Source: Desulfacinum infernum DSM 9756
GTDB taxonomy: Bacteria > Desulfobacterota > Syntrophobacteria > Syntrophobacterales > DSM-9756
NCBI RefSeq assembly: GCF_900129305.1
Contig: NZ_FQVB01000003.1
Coordinates: forward strand, 62,001-126,000
Direction: 5' to 3'
DNA length: 64,000 nt
Below, one piece after another: positions 45,297-54,167 of this stretch. Position 1 is the first letter of the stretch; each line of letters starts with the position of its first letter. The position numbers were made by a program, and so were the translations under genes. The notes beneath the pieces were generated by a model, which did no database searches, was not told the DNA's origin, and was given only the letters and a program-made list of their open reading frames with translations.

Positions 45297-45917
45297 TTAA
45301 CCTTGCGGTTGGGACGGGGCCCCGGCACCTTGTGGAGTGGGCGGCATCGAGGCGGCCCTCAGTTCCGAATAGGAACGCATGGAACAGCTCAATTTGAATT
45401 CCCTCAGTTTCCGACCTGCGATCACCACCTGCTTCGAATGGGACAATTGCACGCTGTCCCTCAGAACGTAGGGCGACGCCCGAAGGTTGCGCATGAACTC
45501 GGCAATGGCCTCATTACTTCTCGCAACGCCGTCGATATCCACCCGTCCTCCGGTCAGCGACAGGCTCTGAAACCATATCTTCTCCGGCGGAACCAGCAGG
45601 CTGATCAAGGCCAAGGTCCGAGCCATCCGGTCCCTGTCCTTTTGAAGCCCTCGAATCACCTCTTTTTTGCGCTCGATGATCTCTTTTTTCTGTTTGATCT
45701 CTTGCACCAGCTTTTCATACTTGGCGTACTTGGCTATTTCGGTTCGTAGCTGGGCCTCCCGTTTTCCGAGGGCATCGATCTCCCGCGCCTGGGCCTGCCA
45801 TAAGTAGAAGATGCCGATACCGGTGAGAACAATGCAGAGCCCGTAAAGCACCAAAAGTTGGCGGGCGGTACTCTTCTTGGCCTTCTTTCGAACCGGCAGT
45901 AGGTTGATGCGAATCAT
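45297..45917 (-). CDS. pilN: Type IV pilus assembly protein PilN
   Basis: Binds PilM through its cytosolic N terminus, which reads MIRINLLPVRKKAKK and contains the conserved INLLP motif. A transmembrane helix (about residues 22-42) and a coiled coil (KYEKLVQEIKQKKEIIERKK) follow, then a periplasmic domain. The C-terminal ~15 residues are Pro/Gln/Gly-rich. The start overlaps the pilM stop (ATGA). Confidence 0.95.
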   Translation of the reverse strand: MIRINLLPVRKKAKKSTARQLLVLYGLCIVLTGIGIFYLWQAQAREIDALGKREAQLRTEIAKYAKYEKLVQEIKQKKEIIERKKEVIRGLQKDRDRMARTLALISLLVPPEKIWFQSLSLTGGRVDIDGVARSNEAIAEFMRNLRASPYVLRDSVQLSHSKQVVIAGRKLREFKLSCSMRSYSELRAASMPPTPQGAGAPSQPQG

Positions 45918-46969
45918 TTGTCTTCCGCTCTCCTCAGCCCCAGGCCCAGGCAGATGGCCATCTGCGGCCCCACCTGATCCACATAGTCCGGATCGAACTT
46001 GCTTGGACTGGTCTCAAGACGCAGCAAAGGATTGAAGATGTCCACATCCACGCCCAGTTCGCTCTTGATGAGCGCATCCAGGGCTGGAAGCCTTGCCGAC
46101 CCTCCGCTCAGATAGATCTTGTGAATCTTCGATTCCGGATAATTGGTGTAGTAGAAATCCATGGCTCGGCGGACATCGGCGCACCACTCCCCCACCGTTT
46201 CCATGAAGGCCCCCTCGAGCCGCTCGGCATCCACTTCCTCCACACCAAGTCCCAGCTTGATCCGCTCCGCCCGGTCCACCTCCACCCCCAGCTCCACGGC
46301 AATGCGGTCCGTGATATTGCGCCCTCCCGCCATCAGATCCCGCATAAAGACCGGCCGCCCGCCCCGAACAATGGTGAGCGTGGTCTTGACCGCACCGATA
46401 TCCATCAAAAGGATGTTCTGATCGGAAAACACCCCGTAGGTGGCTTCAAAAGCGTTGCTGAGAGCGAAGTAATCCACGTCCACCACCGCCGGCTCGAACC
46501 CTGCCTTTTCGATCAGGGCCGCATAGTCCGCCACCGATTCCTTCTTGGCCGCCACCAGAAGAACCTCCATGTGGTTGGGGCGGTCCTTGGATACATCCAG
46601 GATCTCGTAATCAACGTTGACTTCATCCAGCTGGTACGGGACGTACTGGGCGATTTCCTCGCGAAGCCTCTTTCCCAACTCCTCTTCGGACATGCCGGGC
46701 ATTTCGATGGTCTTGATCATCACCTCATAGCCCGACACCGAGGTGGCCACGGGCCCCGGTTTGATCTGCAAATTCTTGGCCAGCTTTCTTAAGACGTCCG
46801 CCACCATCTCGGGTTTTTCGATCCGGCCCTCCGAGACGGCTTCATGGGGCACCATCGCCATTCCCAGGCTGTCCACCCGGTAGCCGGTTTTCCCTTGGGT
46901 AAGGCGCATCATCTTGATGGCGTACGAACCCAGATCCACTCCCACAATCTCTTTTTTTCTTCGAAACAT
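45914..46969 (-). CDS. pilM: Type IV pilus assembly ATPase PilM
   Basis: Actin-like cytosolic protein that recruits PilN to the base of the pilus machine. Nucleotide-binding phosphate loops are visible in IVGVDLGSYAIKMMRL and ILLMDIGAVKTTLTIVRGG; the adenosine-binding region is KIYLSGGSARLPALDALIKS. Length 351 is normal. First gene of the minus-strand pil cluster, divergent from lepB across an AT-rich 131-bp gap that should contain both promoters. Confidence 0.96.
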   Translation of the reverse strand: MFRRKKEIVGVDLGSYAIKMMRLTQGKTGYRVDSLGMAMVPHEAVSEGRIEKPEMVADVLRKLAKNLQIKPGPVATSVSGYEVMIKTIEMPGMSEEELGKRLREEIAQYVPYQLDEVNVDYEILDVSKDRPNHMEVLLVAAKKESVADYAALIEKAGFEPAVVDVDYFALSNAFEATYGVFSDQNILLMDIGAVKTTLTIVRGGRPVFMRDLMAGGRNITDRIAVELGVEVDRAERIKLGLGVEEVDAERLEGAFMETVGEWCADVRRAMDFYYTNYPESKIHKIYLSGGSARLPALDALIKSELGVDVDIFNPLLRLETSPSKFDPDYVDQVGPQMAICLGLGLRRAEDK

Positions 46970-47001
46970 GGCGACTCGCCGGCCCCTTCATCAAATAGGG
47001 A

Positions 47002-47030
47002 TTGACACACATTTGGATTTGTTATTTACC
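47002..47030 (+). promoter_or_regulatory. Weak promoter candidate for lepB
   Basis: A consensus TTGACA (47002-47007) is followed after 17 bases by TTTACC, a poor -10; TATTTA with a shorter spacer overlaps it. The surrounding DNA is clearly AT-richer than its neighbours. Confidence 0.35.
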
Positions 47031-47100
47031 ATCTTGCCTCAGCTATTTACAAACGGATTCCATTCCCCTTTCTTTTATTTCGGCAGAATGGGAGGCTGAA

Positions 47101-47766
47101 TTGAGTTTTTTTTCTCGCAGACGTGCGGCACGAGACAAGAAAAAGAGCGCTGTTCGCGAGTACACCGAAGCCATCGTGGTGGCAGTGATTCTTGCGCTCT
47201 TCATCCGAGCTTTTGTGGTTCAGGCCTTCAAGATCCCCTCCGGCTCCATGAAAACCACACTGCTTATCGGGGACCACATTCTGGTGAGCAAGTTCAGCTA
47301 CGGAATTAAAGTTCCCATCCTGGACAAGGAACTGATCCATTGGGACGCCCCCCGGAGGGGGGATATCGTGGTCTTCAAATACCCCCAGGATCCATCTAAA
47401 GACTTCATCAAGAGAGTGATAGGGCTACCTGGAGACACGATAGAAATACGGGACAAGAAAGTTTTCGTCAACGGACAACTGCTGCATGAGCCCTATGCCC
47501 GGTTCACGGACCCACGAATTCTGCCCGGCTCCGTGAGTCCCCGCGACAATCTGGGCCCCATTGTCGTTCCCTCCCACAGCTTTTTTGTGATGGGCGACAA
47601 CCGGGATGAAAGCTACGACAGTCGGTTCTGGAAATTCGTAGACGAATCGGAACTCAAAGGCAAAGCGTTCATCATCTACTGGTCCTGGAACAGCGATGGC
47701 GAGCTGACTCTTGACCCGGAAAAATGCTACGTGAGATGGAACAGGATCGGACATCTTCTCCACTGA
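47101..47766 (+). CDS. lepB: Signal peptidase I
   Basis: Cleaves signal peptides of exported proteins at the membrane. The TTG at 47101 has GGGAGG five bases upstream (221 residues). A basic N terminus precedes one transmembrane helix (about 22-40). The catalytic Ser is in KIPSGSMKTTLLIGD and the Lys in KDFIKRVIGLPGD. The box GDNRDESYDSRFW is present. It diverges from pilM. Confidence 0.96.
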   Translation: MSFFSRRRAARDKKKSAVREYTEAIVVAVILALFIRAFVVQAFKIPSGSMKTTLLIGDHILVSKFSYGIKVPILDKELIHWDAPRRGDIVVFKYPQDPSKDFIKRVIGLPGDTIEIRDKKVFVNGQLLHEPYARFTDPRILPGSVSPRDNLGPIVVPSHSFFVMGDNRDESYDSRFWKFVDESELKGKAFIIYWSWNSDGELTLDPEKCYVRWNRIGHLLH

Positions 47767-47884
47767 CAGGACATTGATGCTCCCCGGGATATCGGCCCCG
47801 CAGCCGCGCCGGGACGCGCGTCTGTCCGGCAGGTTCCCCGAAGGGCCCGTCCAGCGGCCTGCGGAAACGGGAAGAGAAGAGAGG

Positions 47885-49339
47885 ATGATAGTCAACGAAC
47901 AAGATGCCCTGGAACACGCAGCAACCCTTTCGCAGTGGATCGCCGCCCGGGTTCGAGAAGCCGGGGCCCGAGGGGTTGTGATCGGCATCAGCGGCGGCAT
48001 CGATTCGGCCGTGTGCGCCGCCTTGGCCCACAAGGCCCTCGGCGAAAACGCTTTGGGCCTGTTGCTCCCCTGCCACAGCAGCCCGGTGGATCGCCGCGAT
48101 GCCCACCGGGTGGTGCAGCATTTAGGCCTGACCTTCGAAGAAATCGATTTGAGCCCCGCCTTCGATGCCCTCGCGGGTATCCTTGGGCCTGCCGATCCGA
48201 AGCTCTACGGAAATCTCAAGGCCCGCCTTCGCATGGCGGCTCTCTATCACCGGGCGGCGTCGCTCCGTTACCTGGTGCTGGGCACCAGCAACCGAAGCGA
48301 GTGGAAAGTCGGCTATTTTACCAAGCACGCAGACGGGGCCGCCGACCTGCAACCCGTCCTCCATCTCCTCAAGTGCGAAGTCCGCACGCTCGCCGAGGCC
48401 CTGGGCCTTCCCCGCGAGATCATCGATCGCCCCCCCTCTGCGGGGCTCTGGGAAGGGCAAACGGACGAAGGAGAGCTGGGCTTCACCTACGATCAGCTGG
48501 ACGCCTACCTGCAGGGGCACACCGGCAAAATGGACCCCAGCGTTCAAGAAAGGATCCGGGCCCTGCAGAAGGCCACCGCCCACAAGCGCAGGCCGCCCCT
48601 GCGCTTTCTGGAACCCCCTTCAAGCCCCATGGCGGCGCCCCCTGCGGGGGACTCCACGGCCGCCGACAAGAGCGTGGAGGCCCTCACCCTCATCAGCAAG
48701 GCCATCACCTCCGAACATTACCTGGAAGACATCCTCCGTCTGATTGTCATGGTCACCGCGGAAGTCATGAATTCCAGCGTCTGCAGCCTCTGGCTCCTGG
48801 ATGAACCGTCCCAGGAGCTGCGTCTGCGGGCCACGCAGGCCATCAATCCCGAATACGTCAAGGACAGAACCCTCAAGGTGGGTGAAGGCGTGGTGGGCAA
48901 GGTCGTGGTGGACAACAAACCCTACGTGGCGGTGGATGTTCTCAAGGATCCTTACTATAAGGAAAAGGAGCTGGCTCGGGACCTGGGCCTGGTGTCCATG
49001 GTGAGCATGCCCATGCGGGTCAAGGACCGGGTCATCGGTGTCATCAACTGTTATACGTCCTTCGAACATCGTTTTACGGACCTGGAGATGAACGTCCTGA
49101 CGGCCGTGGCCAATCAGGCCGCCGTGGCCATCGAGAACACCGAGCTATTGGTCCAGACCCGGGTCATTCAGGAGGAACTGGAAAAGCGCAAGATCATCGA
49201 GCGGGCCAAGGACCTCCTCATGGATCGCCTGCACCTGTCCGGCGAAGAAGCCTATCGGTGGCTCCAGAAAAAGAGCATGGACACGCGCCGTTCCATGAGA
49301 GAAGTGGCCGAAGCCGTTTTGCTGACCTTGGAGAATTGA
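47885..49339 (+). CDS. nadE: NAD+ synthetase fused to GAF and ANTAR domains
   Basis: One 484-residue open frame joins an enzyme to a regulator. Residues 1-240 form a complete NH3-dependent NAD synthetase: PP-loop SGGIDS at 36-41, TSNRSE and GYFTKHADGAADLQP, and the lid LPREIIDRPPSAGLWEGQTD. After a Pro/Ala linker (241-262), residues 264-418 are a GAF sensor (LEDILRLIVMVTAEVMNSSV, VGEGVVGKVVVDNKPYVAVD, AVANQAAVAIENTEL). Residues 430-484 are an ANTAR domain (RKIIERAKDLLMDRLHLSGE, EAYRWLQKKSMD, REVAEAVLL). No frameshift is needed. An internal ATG at 48629 lacks a ribosome site. ANTAR domains bind paired RNA hairpins and antiterminate. The start ATG has AGAGAGG upstream. Confidence 0.9.
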   Translation: MIVNEQDALEHAATLSQWIAARVREAGARGVVIGISGGIDSAVCAALAHKALGENALGLLLPCHSSPVDRRDAHRVVQHLGLTFEEIDLSPAFDALAGILGPADPKLYGNLKARLRMAALYHRAASLRYLVLGTSNRSEWKVGYFTKHADGAADLQPVLHLLKCEVRTLAEALGLPREIIDRPPSAGLWEGQTDEGELGFTYDQLDAYLQGHTGKMDPSVQERIRALQKATAHKRRPPLRFLEPPSSPMAAPPAGDSTAADKSVEALTLISKAITSEHYLEDILRLIVMVTAEVMNSSVCSLWLLDEPSQELRLRATQAINPEYVKDRTLKVGEGVVGKVVVDNKPYVAVDVLKDPYYKEKELARDLGLVSMVSMPMRVKDRVIGVINCYTSFEHRFTDLEMNVLTAVANQAAVAIENTELLVQTRVIQEELEKRKIIERAKDLLMDRLHLSGEEAYRWLQKKSMDTRRSMREVAEAVLLTLEN

Positions 49340-49396
49340 GCTCCGAGGGCAAACCCGGTCCGCTCCCACACGAGCCGACGACCGTGCCCGGCGCGT

Positions 49397-50593
49397 TCAT
49401 GAATAGAGGAGGAGGGACTCCCGGGAGGATTGGTATCTTTTCAGTGCTTCCGCCCACCGGGCTTCCAGCCGATCCAGCCCCTCTCCGTCTTCCAAGGCCT
49501 TGCGGATCTCCGCATCTCCGATCAGGATATCGATGGGAAGATGCTCGTACTCGTATTCATACGGGGGCGGCAGCCATCGGAACCGATCCGGATAAGCCTT
49601 GAGAAACGAACGGAGGAGCGCAAGACCGAAGCAGTAGGGTCGGAAGCGAGCGGGATCGGTCACCACCAGGTGGAATCCCCGGCAAAGCTCTCCGGCCCAT
49701 TTGTCGAAGGTGGGTTCAAAGCTCACCGGCCTGAGCACCACCCCGTCGAGCGCCCGGGGATCCAGATGACCCGCCAGCTTTTCCGGATCCACGAAAGGGG
49801 CCCCGAAGAGCAGAAACGGCAGGGTGGTCCCGCGCCCTTCACTCACATTAGTCCCCTCCAGAAGCACCATGCCGGGATAGACCAGCGCGGTTTCCCAAGA
49901 AGGCATGTTGGGGGATGGAAAGATCCAAGGCCGCCCTGTGGCTGGCCACAGTTTCTCCCGGCGCCACCCGGCAACGTGCACCACTTCCACCAGCTCCGGC
50001 CTTTCCAGGGACCGGGCCACCCAAAGGGCCAGCTCGCCCAGCGTGAGGCCGTGCCGCATGGGAATCGGATAGCGTCCCACGAAGGACCGAAGCTCCTCGC
50101 GCACCGGGTTTCCTTCCACAAACGCCCCGCCGATGGGATTGGGACGGTCCAGGACCACCACGGGAATTCCTGCGTCGGCGGCCGCCTCCACGCACAGTCC
50201 GACAGTGGTGCCGTAGGTGTAGACGCGGGTGCCCACGTCCTGAAGGTCGACCAGAAGCACGTCGACGCGTTCCAACATGGCCGGAGTCGGCCGGCGCACT
50301 TCGCCGTACAGGCTGAAGACGGGAACGCCGGTGCGCGGGTACACCCCATGATCCGATTCGATCATGTTCGCCTGCTTTTCCGCATGGAACCCGTGCTGGG
50401 GCGAAAAGACGGCCGTCACCCGCGCTCCCGCCTCCACAAGGGCATCCACCACGTTCTGCAGCGTTCGAGTAACCGATGCCTGGTTGGCCAGAACGCCGAC
50501 TCGTTTGGTGAAAAGCCAGGAAGGCGGATCCGACAGGAAAACATCGCAGCCGAAAAGGCAGGAATCATCCGAATCAAGCTGTTCCGTCATCAT
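49397..50593 (-). CDS. DUF1343 protein, exo-beta-N-acetylmuramidase NamZ-like
   Basis: A 398-residue DUF1343 family member, the family that includes the exo-N-acetylmuramidase NamZ (GH171). Family segments are VGVLANQASVTRTLQNVVDA, FSPQHGFHAEKQAN, LVDLQDVGTRVYTYGTT, VLDRPNPIGG, and PSPNMPSWETALVYPGMVLL followed by EGTNVSEGRGTT. No clear signal peptide is present, which suggests action on imported muropeptides. The start ATG overlaps the stop of the DUF1992 gene. Function is by family; other DUF1343 proteins may differ. Confidence 0.88.
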   Translation of the reverse strand: MMTEQLDSDDSCLFGCDVFLSDPPSWLFTKRVGVLANQASVTRTLQNVVDALVEAGARVTAVFSPQHGFHAEKQANMIESDHGVYPRTGVPVFSLYGEVRRPTPAMLERVDVLLVDLQDVGTRVYTYGTTVGLCVEAAADAGIPVVVLDRPNPIGGAFVEGNPVREELRSFVGRYPIPMRHGLTLGELALWVARSLERPELVEVVHVAGWRREKLWPATGRPWIFPSPNMPSWETALVYPGMVLLEGTNVSEGRGTTLPFLLFGAPFVDPEKLAGHLDPRALDGVVLRPVSFEPTFDKWAGELCRGFHLVVTDPARFRPYCFGLALLRSFLKAYPDRFRWLPPPYEYEYEHLPIDILIGDAEIRKALEDGEGLDRLEARWAEALKRYQSSRESLLLYS

Positions 50594-50991
50594 TCTTCCG
50601 TCTTCTTGTTCCCGCCGGAGATCTTCTCCAACACCTTGGGGTAGTACCTCTGGTGCTCTTCCAGCAAAGGCGACACCCGGCGCATCATGTTGAGCTTCAT
50701 GATGAGGTAATTCAGCTTTTTCATTTGACGGTATTTCTGCTGTGTGTCTTTTATGCCCTCAAGGAGCTCTTCCGTCGTCTGGATGTCCTTTCGCAGCTGA
50801 AGCTCCGGGGGCAGACAGTCGGCGTTCTTGAGGATCTTGTACGCGATGCGCAGATCCGGAGGCAGGTGGCTGTCATCTTCCAGGTGGAGCGGCTGACCCT
50901 TGCCGGGAAGATTGTCGAACTCGCCCCGTGCCATGGCTTCCTGGATCTTCTGCTCGGCCAGTTTCTCGAAAACGGTGAAGATGTTGCTCAT
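50590..50991 (-). CDS. DUF1992 (DnaJ subfamily C member 28 conserved domain) protein
   Basis: 133-residue cytosolic protein from the ATG at 50991 (GGGAGG upstream). It has the family N terminus FEKLAEQKIQEAMARGEFDN followed by LPGKGQPLHLEDD, then LRIAYKILKNADCLPPELQL, then a coiled coil. The biochemical role is unknown. It overlaps the NamZ-like gene by 4 bases. Its start codon interlocks with that of the plus-strand gene at 50990 (CATG). Confidence 0.88.
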   Translation of the reverse strand: MSNIFTVFEKLAEQKIQEAMARGEFDNLPGKGQPLHLEDDSHLPPDLRIAYKILKNADCLPPELQLRKDIQTTEELLEGIKDTQQKYRQMKKLNYLIMKLNMMRRVSPLLEEHQRYYPKVLEKISGGNKKTEE

Positions 50992-51718
50992 GGGATTTCC
51001 TCCCGTCCAACCGAACACCATCGTCATTTTGGGCGCGGGGCGCTTCGGGCGCCTCGCCGCCAAGCGGCTCCCCGTGCGTTATCCCCAAGCTTCCCTGATC
51101 ATCGTGGATCGGGACGCCGCCCGCCTGGAGAATCTCCAAGGAACGCCCCCGGCGGAAAAGGTCGAACAGGACGCCTTGGCCTTCCTGGAAAGCCTCGAGC
51201 CGACCAAGGACCTGTGGATCGTCCCCGCGATCCCTGTTCATGTGGCTTGGCAATGGATCCTTTGTCGGCTCCAGAGGATCGGATCCGCCCACCCCCTGCC
51301 CGTCCCGGTGGAACTGGATCACCACGTCCCGCACCCGCTGCGCACCCCCACGGGAACCCTCTACGCCAGCTTCGCCGATTTTCGCTGCCCGGACAACTGT
51401 CCGGAGCCCGACAAGATCTGCACCTTCACCGGCAAGCCCCGGCAGGGCATTTTGCACCAGCACCTGGCCCGGCTCAGCGCCCCCGGCCACCGGATCCACG
51501 TGCTGCGCAGCCGGCAGATGGCTCCCGGAGTCGGCGGGTACACATTGGATCAAATGCAGGAGATTCTTCGGGCCGTCAAGGCCCATCCCGGCGCCCACAT
51601 CCTGGCCACCAGCTGTTCTTGCCATGCCGTTCTGGACGGGCTGGCCTGGTACGGAAAAGGGGTCTCGATTCAGGAATCCGGGCCCCCCGCCATGGAGGAT
51701 TCCAGGGCATCCAAATAG
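50990..51718 (+). CDS. Conserved hypothetical Rossmann-fold protein
   Basis: 242 residues from the ATG at 50990; an in-frame ATG at 50981 is possible. The N terminus is a dinucleotide-binding unit (NTIVILGAGRFGRLAAKRL, SLIIVDRDAARLENL). The rest is unfamiliar but looks like a conserved metal/cofactor region: SFADFRCPDNCPEPDKICTF carries three spaced Cys, and ATSCSCHAVLDGL adds two more. No membrane segment. The 3' end overlaps mazG by 49 bases (convergent). NAD-binding is inferred and the Cys sites may bind metal. Weak ribosome site. Confidence 0.72.
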   Translation: MGFPPVQPNTIVILGAGRFGRLAAKRLPVRYPQASLIIVDRDAARLENLQGTPPAEKVEQDALAFLESLEPTKDLWIVPAIPVHVAWQWILCRLQRIGSAHPLPVPVELDHHVPHPLRTPTGTLYASFADFRCPDNCPEPDKICTFTGKPRQGILHQHLARLSAPGHRIHVLRSRQMAPGVGGYTLDQMQEILRAVKAHPGAHILATSCSCHAVLDGLAWYGKGVSIQESGPPAMEDSRASK

Positions 51719-52386
51719 GCGTGCAGGCTGTCTTCCGGTCGCTGTCCCAGCGCCCGGGCCAGGCACACGGTGCGGTAGAGCAGGGTTCCCAGCAACGCCC
51801 GGCTTTGGTCGGGATCACGCAAATCCGTTCGCCCCAGGCCGTTTACGCATGCACGGATCCCTTGCACGGCGTCTTCCAGCGAGGCGGAAACCGCCCCTCC
51901 GTCTTCCTGACGGGCCCGGATTCGGTAGGCTCGGGCCAGCGCCGGCAATGTTTTTGGAATGCCCAGCCCTTGGCGCTTTCCCCCCTTTTCCCTCTCCTTG
52001 ATCTTTTCCCAGTTGGAACGCACGTCCTTGGCCGACTTTACCCGCACATCCCCGAACACGTGGGGGTGTCTACGGATCATCTTTTCGCAGATGGCCCGGC
52101 AAACGTCTTCCAGCGAAAAAGATTCCTCTTCTTCGTAGAGGTGCACGAGGAAAAGAACCATGAACAGCAGGTCCCCCAGTTCCTCCGCCACATCTTCCTT
52201 GGTTCCGGAACGGATGGCGGCGGCCGCTTCGTGAGCCTCCTCCACCAGATAGGTCTGGACCGTCTCCGGAGTCTGCTTCCGATCCCAGGGGCACCCGTTT
52301 TCTCCTCTCAGTCGATCGATGATCTCCCAGATGCGACCAACGCCGTCCCAGCGATTCGCGCTCTGGGAGGACTTGTCCTCCGACAT
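51670..52386 (-). CDS. mazG: Nucleoside triphosphate pyrophosphohydrolase MazG
   Basis: House-cleaning enzyme hydrolysing NTPs to NMPs. Start ATG at 52386 (GGAAGG upstream), 238 residues. The MazG motif set is clear: IDRLRGENGCPWDRKQTPET, EEAHEAAAAI, EDVAEELGDLLFMVLFLVHL (the ExxxE...ExxD metal site), RRHPHVFGDV, and LPALARAYRIRARQ. It lies 32 bases after cvpA. Confidence 0.94.
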   Translation of the reverse strand: MSEDKSSQSANRWDGVGRIWEIIDRLRGENGCPWDRKQTPETVQTYLVEEAHEAAAAIRSGTKEDVAEELGDLLFMVLFLVHLYEEEESFSLEDVCRAICEKMIRRHPHVFGDVRVKSAKDVRSNWEKIKEREKGGKRQGLGIPKTLPALARAYRIRARQEDGGAVSASLEDAVQGIRACVNGLGRTDLRDPDQSRALLGTLLYRTVCLARALGQRPEDSLHAYLDALESSMAGGPDS

Positions 52387-52418
52387 TTGTACGCCTTCCA
52401 TGGATGGTTTCATTCCTT

Positions 52419-52952
52419 TCACGCTTCCCGTCTGTCCGCCCAGTATTCGTAGAGCTTTTTGCGTTTCCGCTCGAACTTCTCTTCCAGGCTTTTGGGCGTG
52501 GCCTTCACGGCCAACCGGGCGGCCTGCTGAACGTAAGGAGCCAGTCTGGATTCCCTGAGAAGGGGGCTTTCGTAAGGGAGAAAGAAGGTCAGGAAGGAGA
52601 CGATCAAAACAGCCGCCACCAAGCCTTTGGCAAGCCCCAGAGCCCCCCCGAAAGCCCGGTCCACCCACCCGGCGGGGCCCTGCTGCACCAGGCGCGACAA
52701 CCAGGCACCGGTCAGTCCCAGGACGATCCAGGTGAGGACGAACAACAACACGAAAGCCACCATCACCGGCTGGGGAAGAGATGGAACGGCCTGGGCGATC
52801 TTTGCACCCACGGCCCCGCAATAATAGCCGGCAAGGTAAAAGCCTCCCAAAACCCCCACAATCCCGAACACCTGGGACACGGCGCCGCGCCACAAACCGC
52901 GCACGACGCACAAGATCCCGATGATCGTCAGCACCCAGTCCAAGCCGTTCAT
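52419..52952 (-). CDS. cvpA: CvpA-family inner-membrane protein
   Basis: 177-residue protein with four hydrophobic helices: [56 protein letters not shown] and [38 protein letters not shown] fits the family N terminus. The C-terminal tail is Lys/Arg/Glu-rich. CvpA proteins affect colicin V production and envelope homeostasis in enterobacteria; a precise role is not known. Divergent from phoH. Confidence 0.9.
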   Translation of the reverse strand: MNGLDWVLTIIGILCVVRGLWRGAVSQVFGIVGVLGGFYLAGYYCGAVGAKIAQAVPSLPQPVMVAFVLLFVLTWIVLGLTGAWLSRLVQQGPAGWVDRAFGGALGLAKGLVAAVLIVSFLTFFLPYESPLLRESRLAPYVQQAARLAVKATPKSLEEKFERKRKKLYEYWADRREA

Positions 52953-53148
52953 CCGCCTGTTCCTTTCTCAAACAGAAACTCGCCTTCCCGGCTCCCGCCA
53001 CCATAGAGTATTTTGCCGTCGGCGATCAACGGCTTTGCCTTGCCTGCAAGCCGTGCCTATTGTCAGACGCCTCGGGGAGTGTTATCTGTGGCTTGCTTCG
53101 GCATGGGGCCATCGTTTCCCAAGTCCACAAAGAAAGGAAGACCGCCTG

Positions 53149-54147
53149 TTGGCAGCGAAAACCGGCACCGATCAGCCCTGGACGCACACGAAGGTCTTTG
53201 AAGATCCCCAGGTCCTGCAGGTTCTGGTGGGGGAACGCAACGCTCACCTGAAGATCATCGAAAAGCAACTGGACCTTCGACTCCACCTGCGCGGCACCCA
53301 GATCACCCTCTCCGGGGACCGCGCCCACGTGGAGCTGGCCGACCGGCTCCTGGACGAACTCGCCGGGCTGGTCCACAAAGGCTACCCTCTCTATGCCAAC
53401 GACGTTCTCTACGGCATCCGCATCCTCAGTGAGAACATCAACCGGAAGCTCCACGAGATCTTCCTGGACAAGGTCTTTGTCACCTCCAGCAAGAGGGTGA
53501 TCACACCCAAGAGCATCAAGCAGAAGGAATACATCGAAGCGATCCGGACCCACGACATCGTCTTCGGGATCGGGCCCGCCGGCACCGGAAAGACCTACCT
53601 GGCCATGGCCATGGCGGTGGCGGCGCTCAGCGCGGACCAGGTACGGCGCATCATCCTGGTGCGGCCCGCGGTGGAAGCCGGTGAAAAGCTGGGCTTTCTG
53701 CCGGGGGACCTGGCGGAGAAGGTCAATCCCTACCTGAGGCCGCTCTACGATGCACTTCATGACATGATGGACTTCGAAAAGGCGTCGCGGCTTCTGGCTC
53801 GGGGAACCATCGAAGTGGCACCTCTGGCGTTCATGAGGGGACGCACCTTGAACGAGGCCTTCGTTATTCTGGACGAGGCCCAGAACACCACCAGCGAACA
53901 GATGAAGATGTTCCTCACCCGTTTGGGCCTCGGCTCCAAGGCCGTGATCACCGGGGATGTGACCCAGATCGACCTGCCCGACAACAAGCCCTCGGGTCTC
54001 GTGGAAGCCATGGAGCTGCTCCAGGGCATCCGCGGTCTCCGCTTCGTCTTCTTTTCCAATGTGGATGTGGTCCGACATCGCCTGGTCCAGGACATCATCG
54101 AGGCCTATGAATCGGCGGAAGGTCGAAGCGTTAAGCCGGAAGCCTGA
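53149..54147 (+). CDS. PhoH-family ATPase
   Basis: Cytosolic PhoH/YbeZ-type ATPase that accompanies YbeY in RNA metabolism. Translation begins at the TTG at 53149 (AAGGAAG upstream), 332 residues. An N-terminal KH-like segment ([20 protein letters not shown]) is followed by Walker [41 protein letters not shown], Walker [21 protein letters not shown], and [12 protein letters not shown]. First of a tight run with the HD phosphodiesterase and ybeY, the usual phoH-pgpH-ybeY order. Confidence 0.95.
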   Translation: MAAKTGTDQPWTHTKVFEDPQVLQVLVGERNAHLKIIEKQLDLRLHLRGTQITLSGDRAHVELADRLLDELAGLVHKGYPLYANDVLYGIRILSENINRKLHEIFLDKVFVTSSKRVITPKSIKQKEYIEAIRTHDIVFGIGPAGTGKTYLAMAMAVAALSADQVRRIILVRPAVEAGEKLGFLPGDLAEKVNPYLRPLYDALHDMMDFEKASRLLARGTIEVAPLAFMRGRTLNEAFVILDEAQNTTSEQMKMFLTRLGLGSKAVITGDVTQIDLPDNKPSGLVEAMELLQGIRGLRFVFFSNVDVVRHRLVQDIIEAYESAEGRSVKPEA

Positions 54148-54167
54148 AAGACCGGAGCCGAGGGACC

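Noticed and set aside
48629-49339. A separate GAF-ANTAR gene starting at the internal ATG at 48629
   Set aside because: There is no ribosome site before that ATG and the upstream NadE frame is continuous through it, so a fusion is the simpler reading.
50653-52452. 599-codon plus-strand frame over DUF1992, the Rossmann gene and mazG
   Set aside because: It conflicts with three genes that have family motifs and ribosome sites; its composition is Arg/Pro/Gly-rich.
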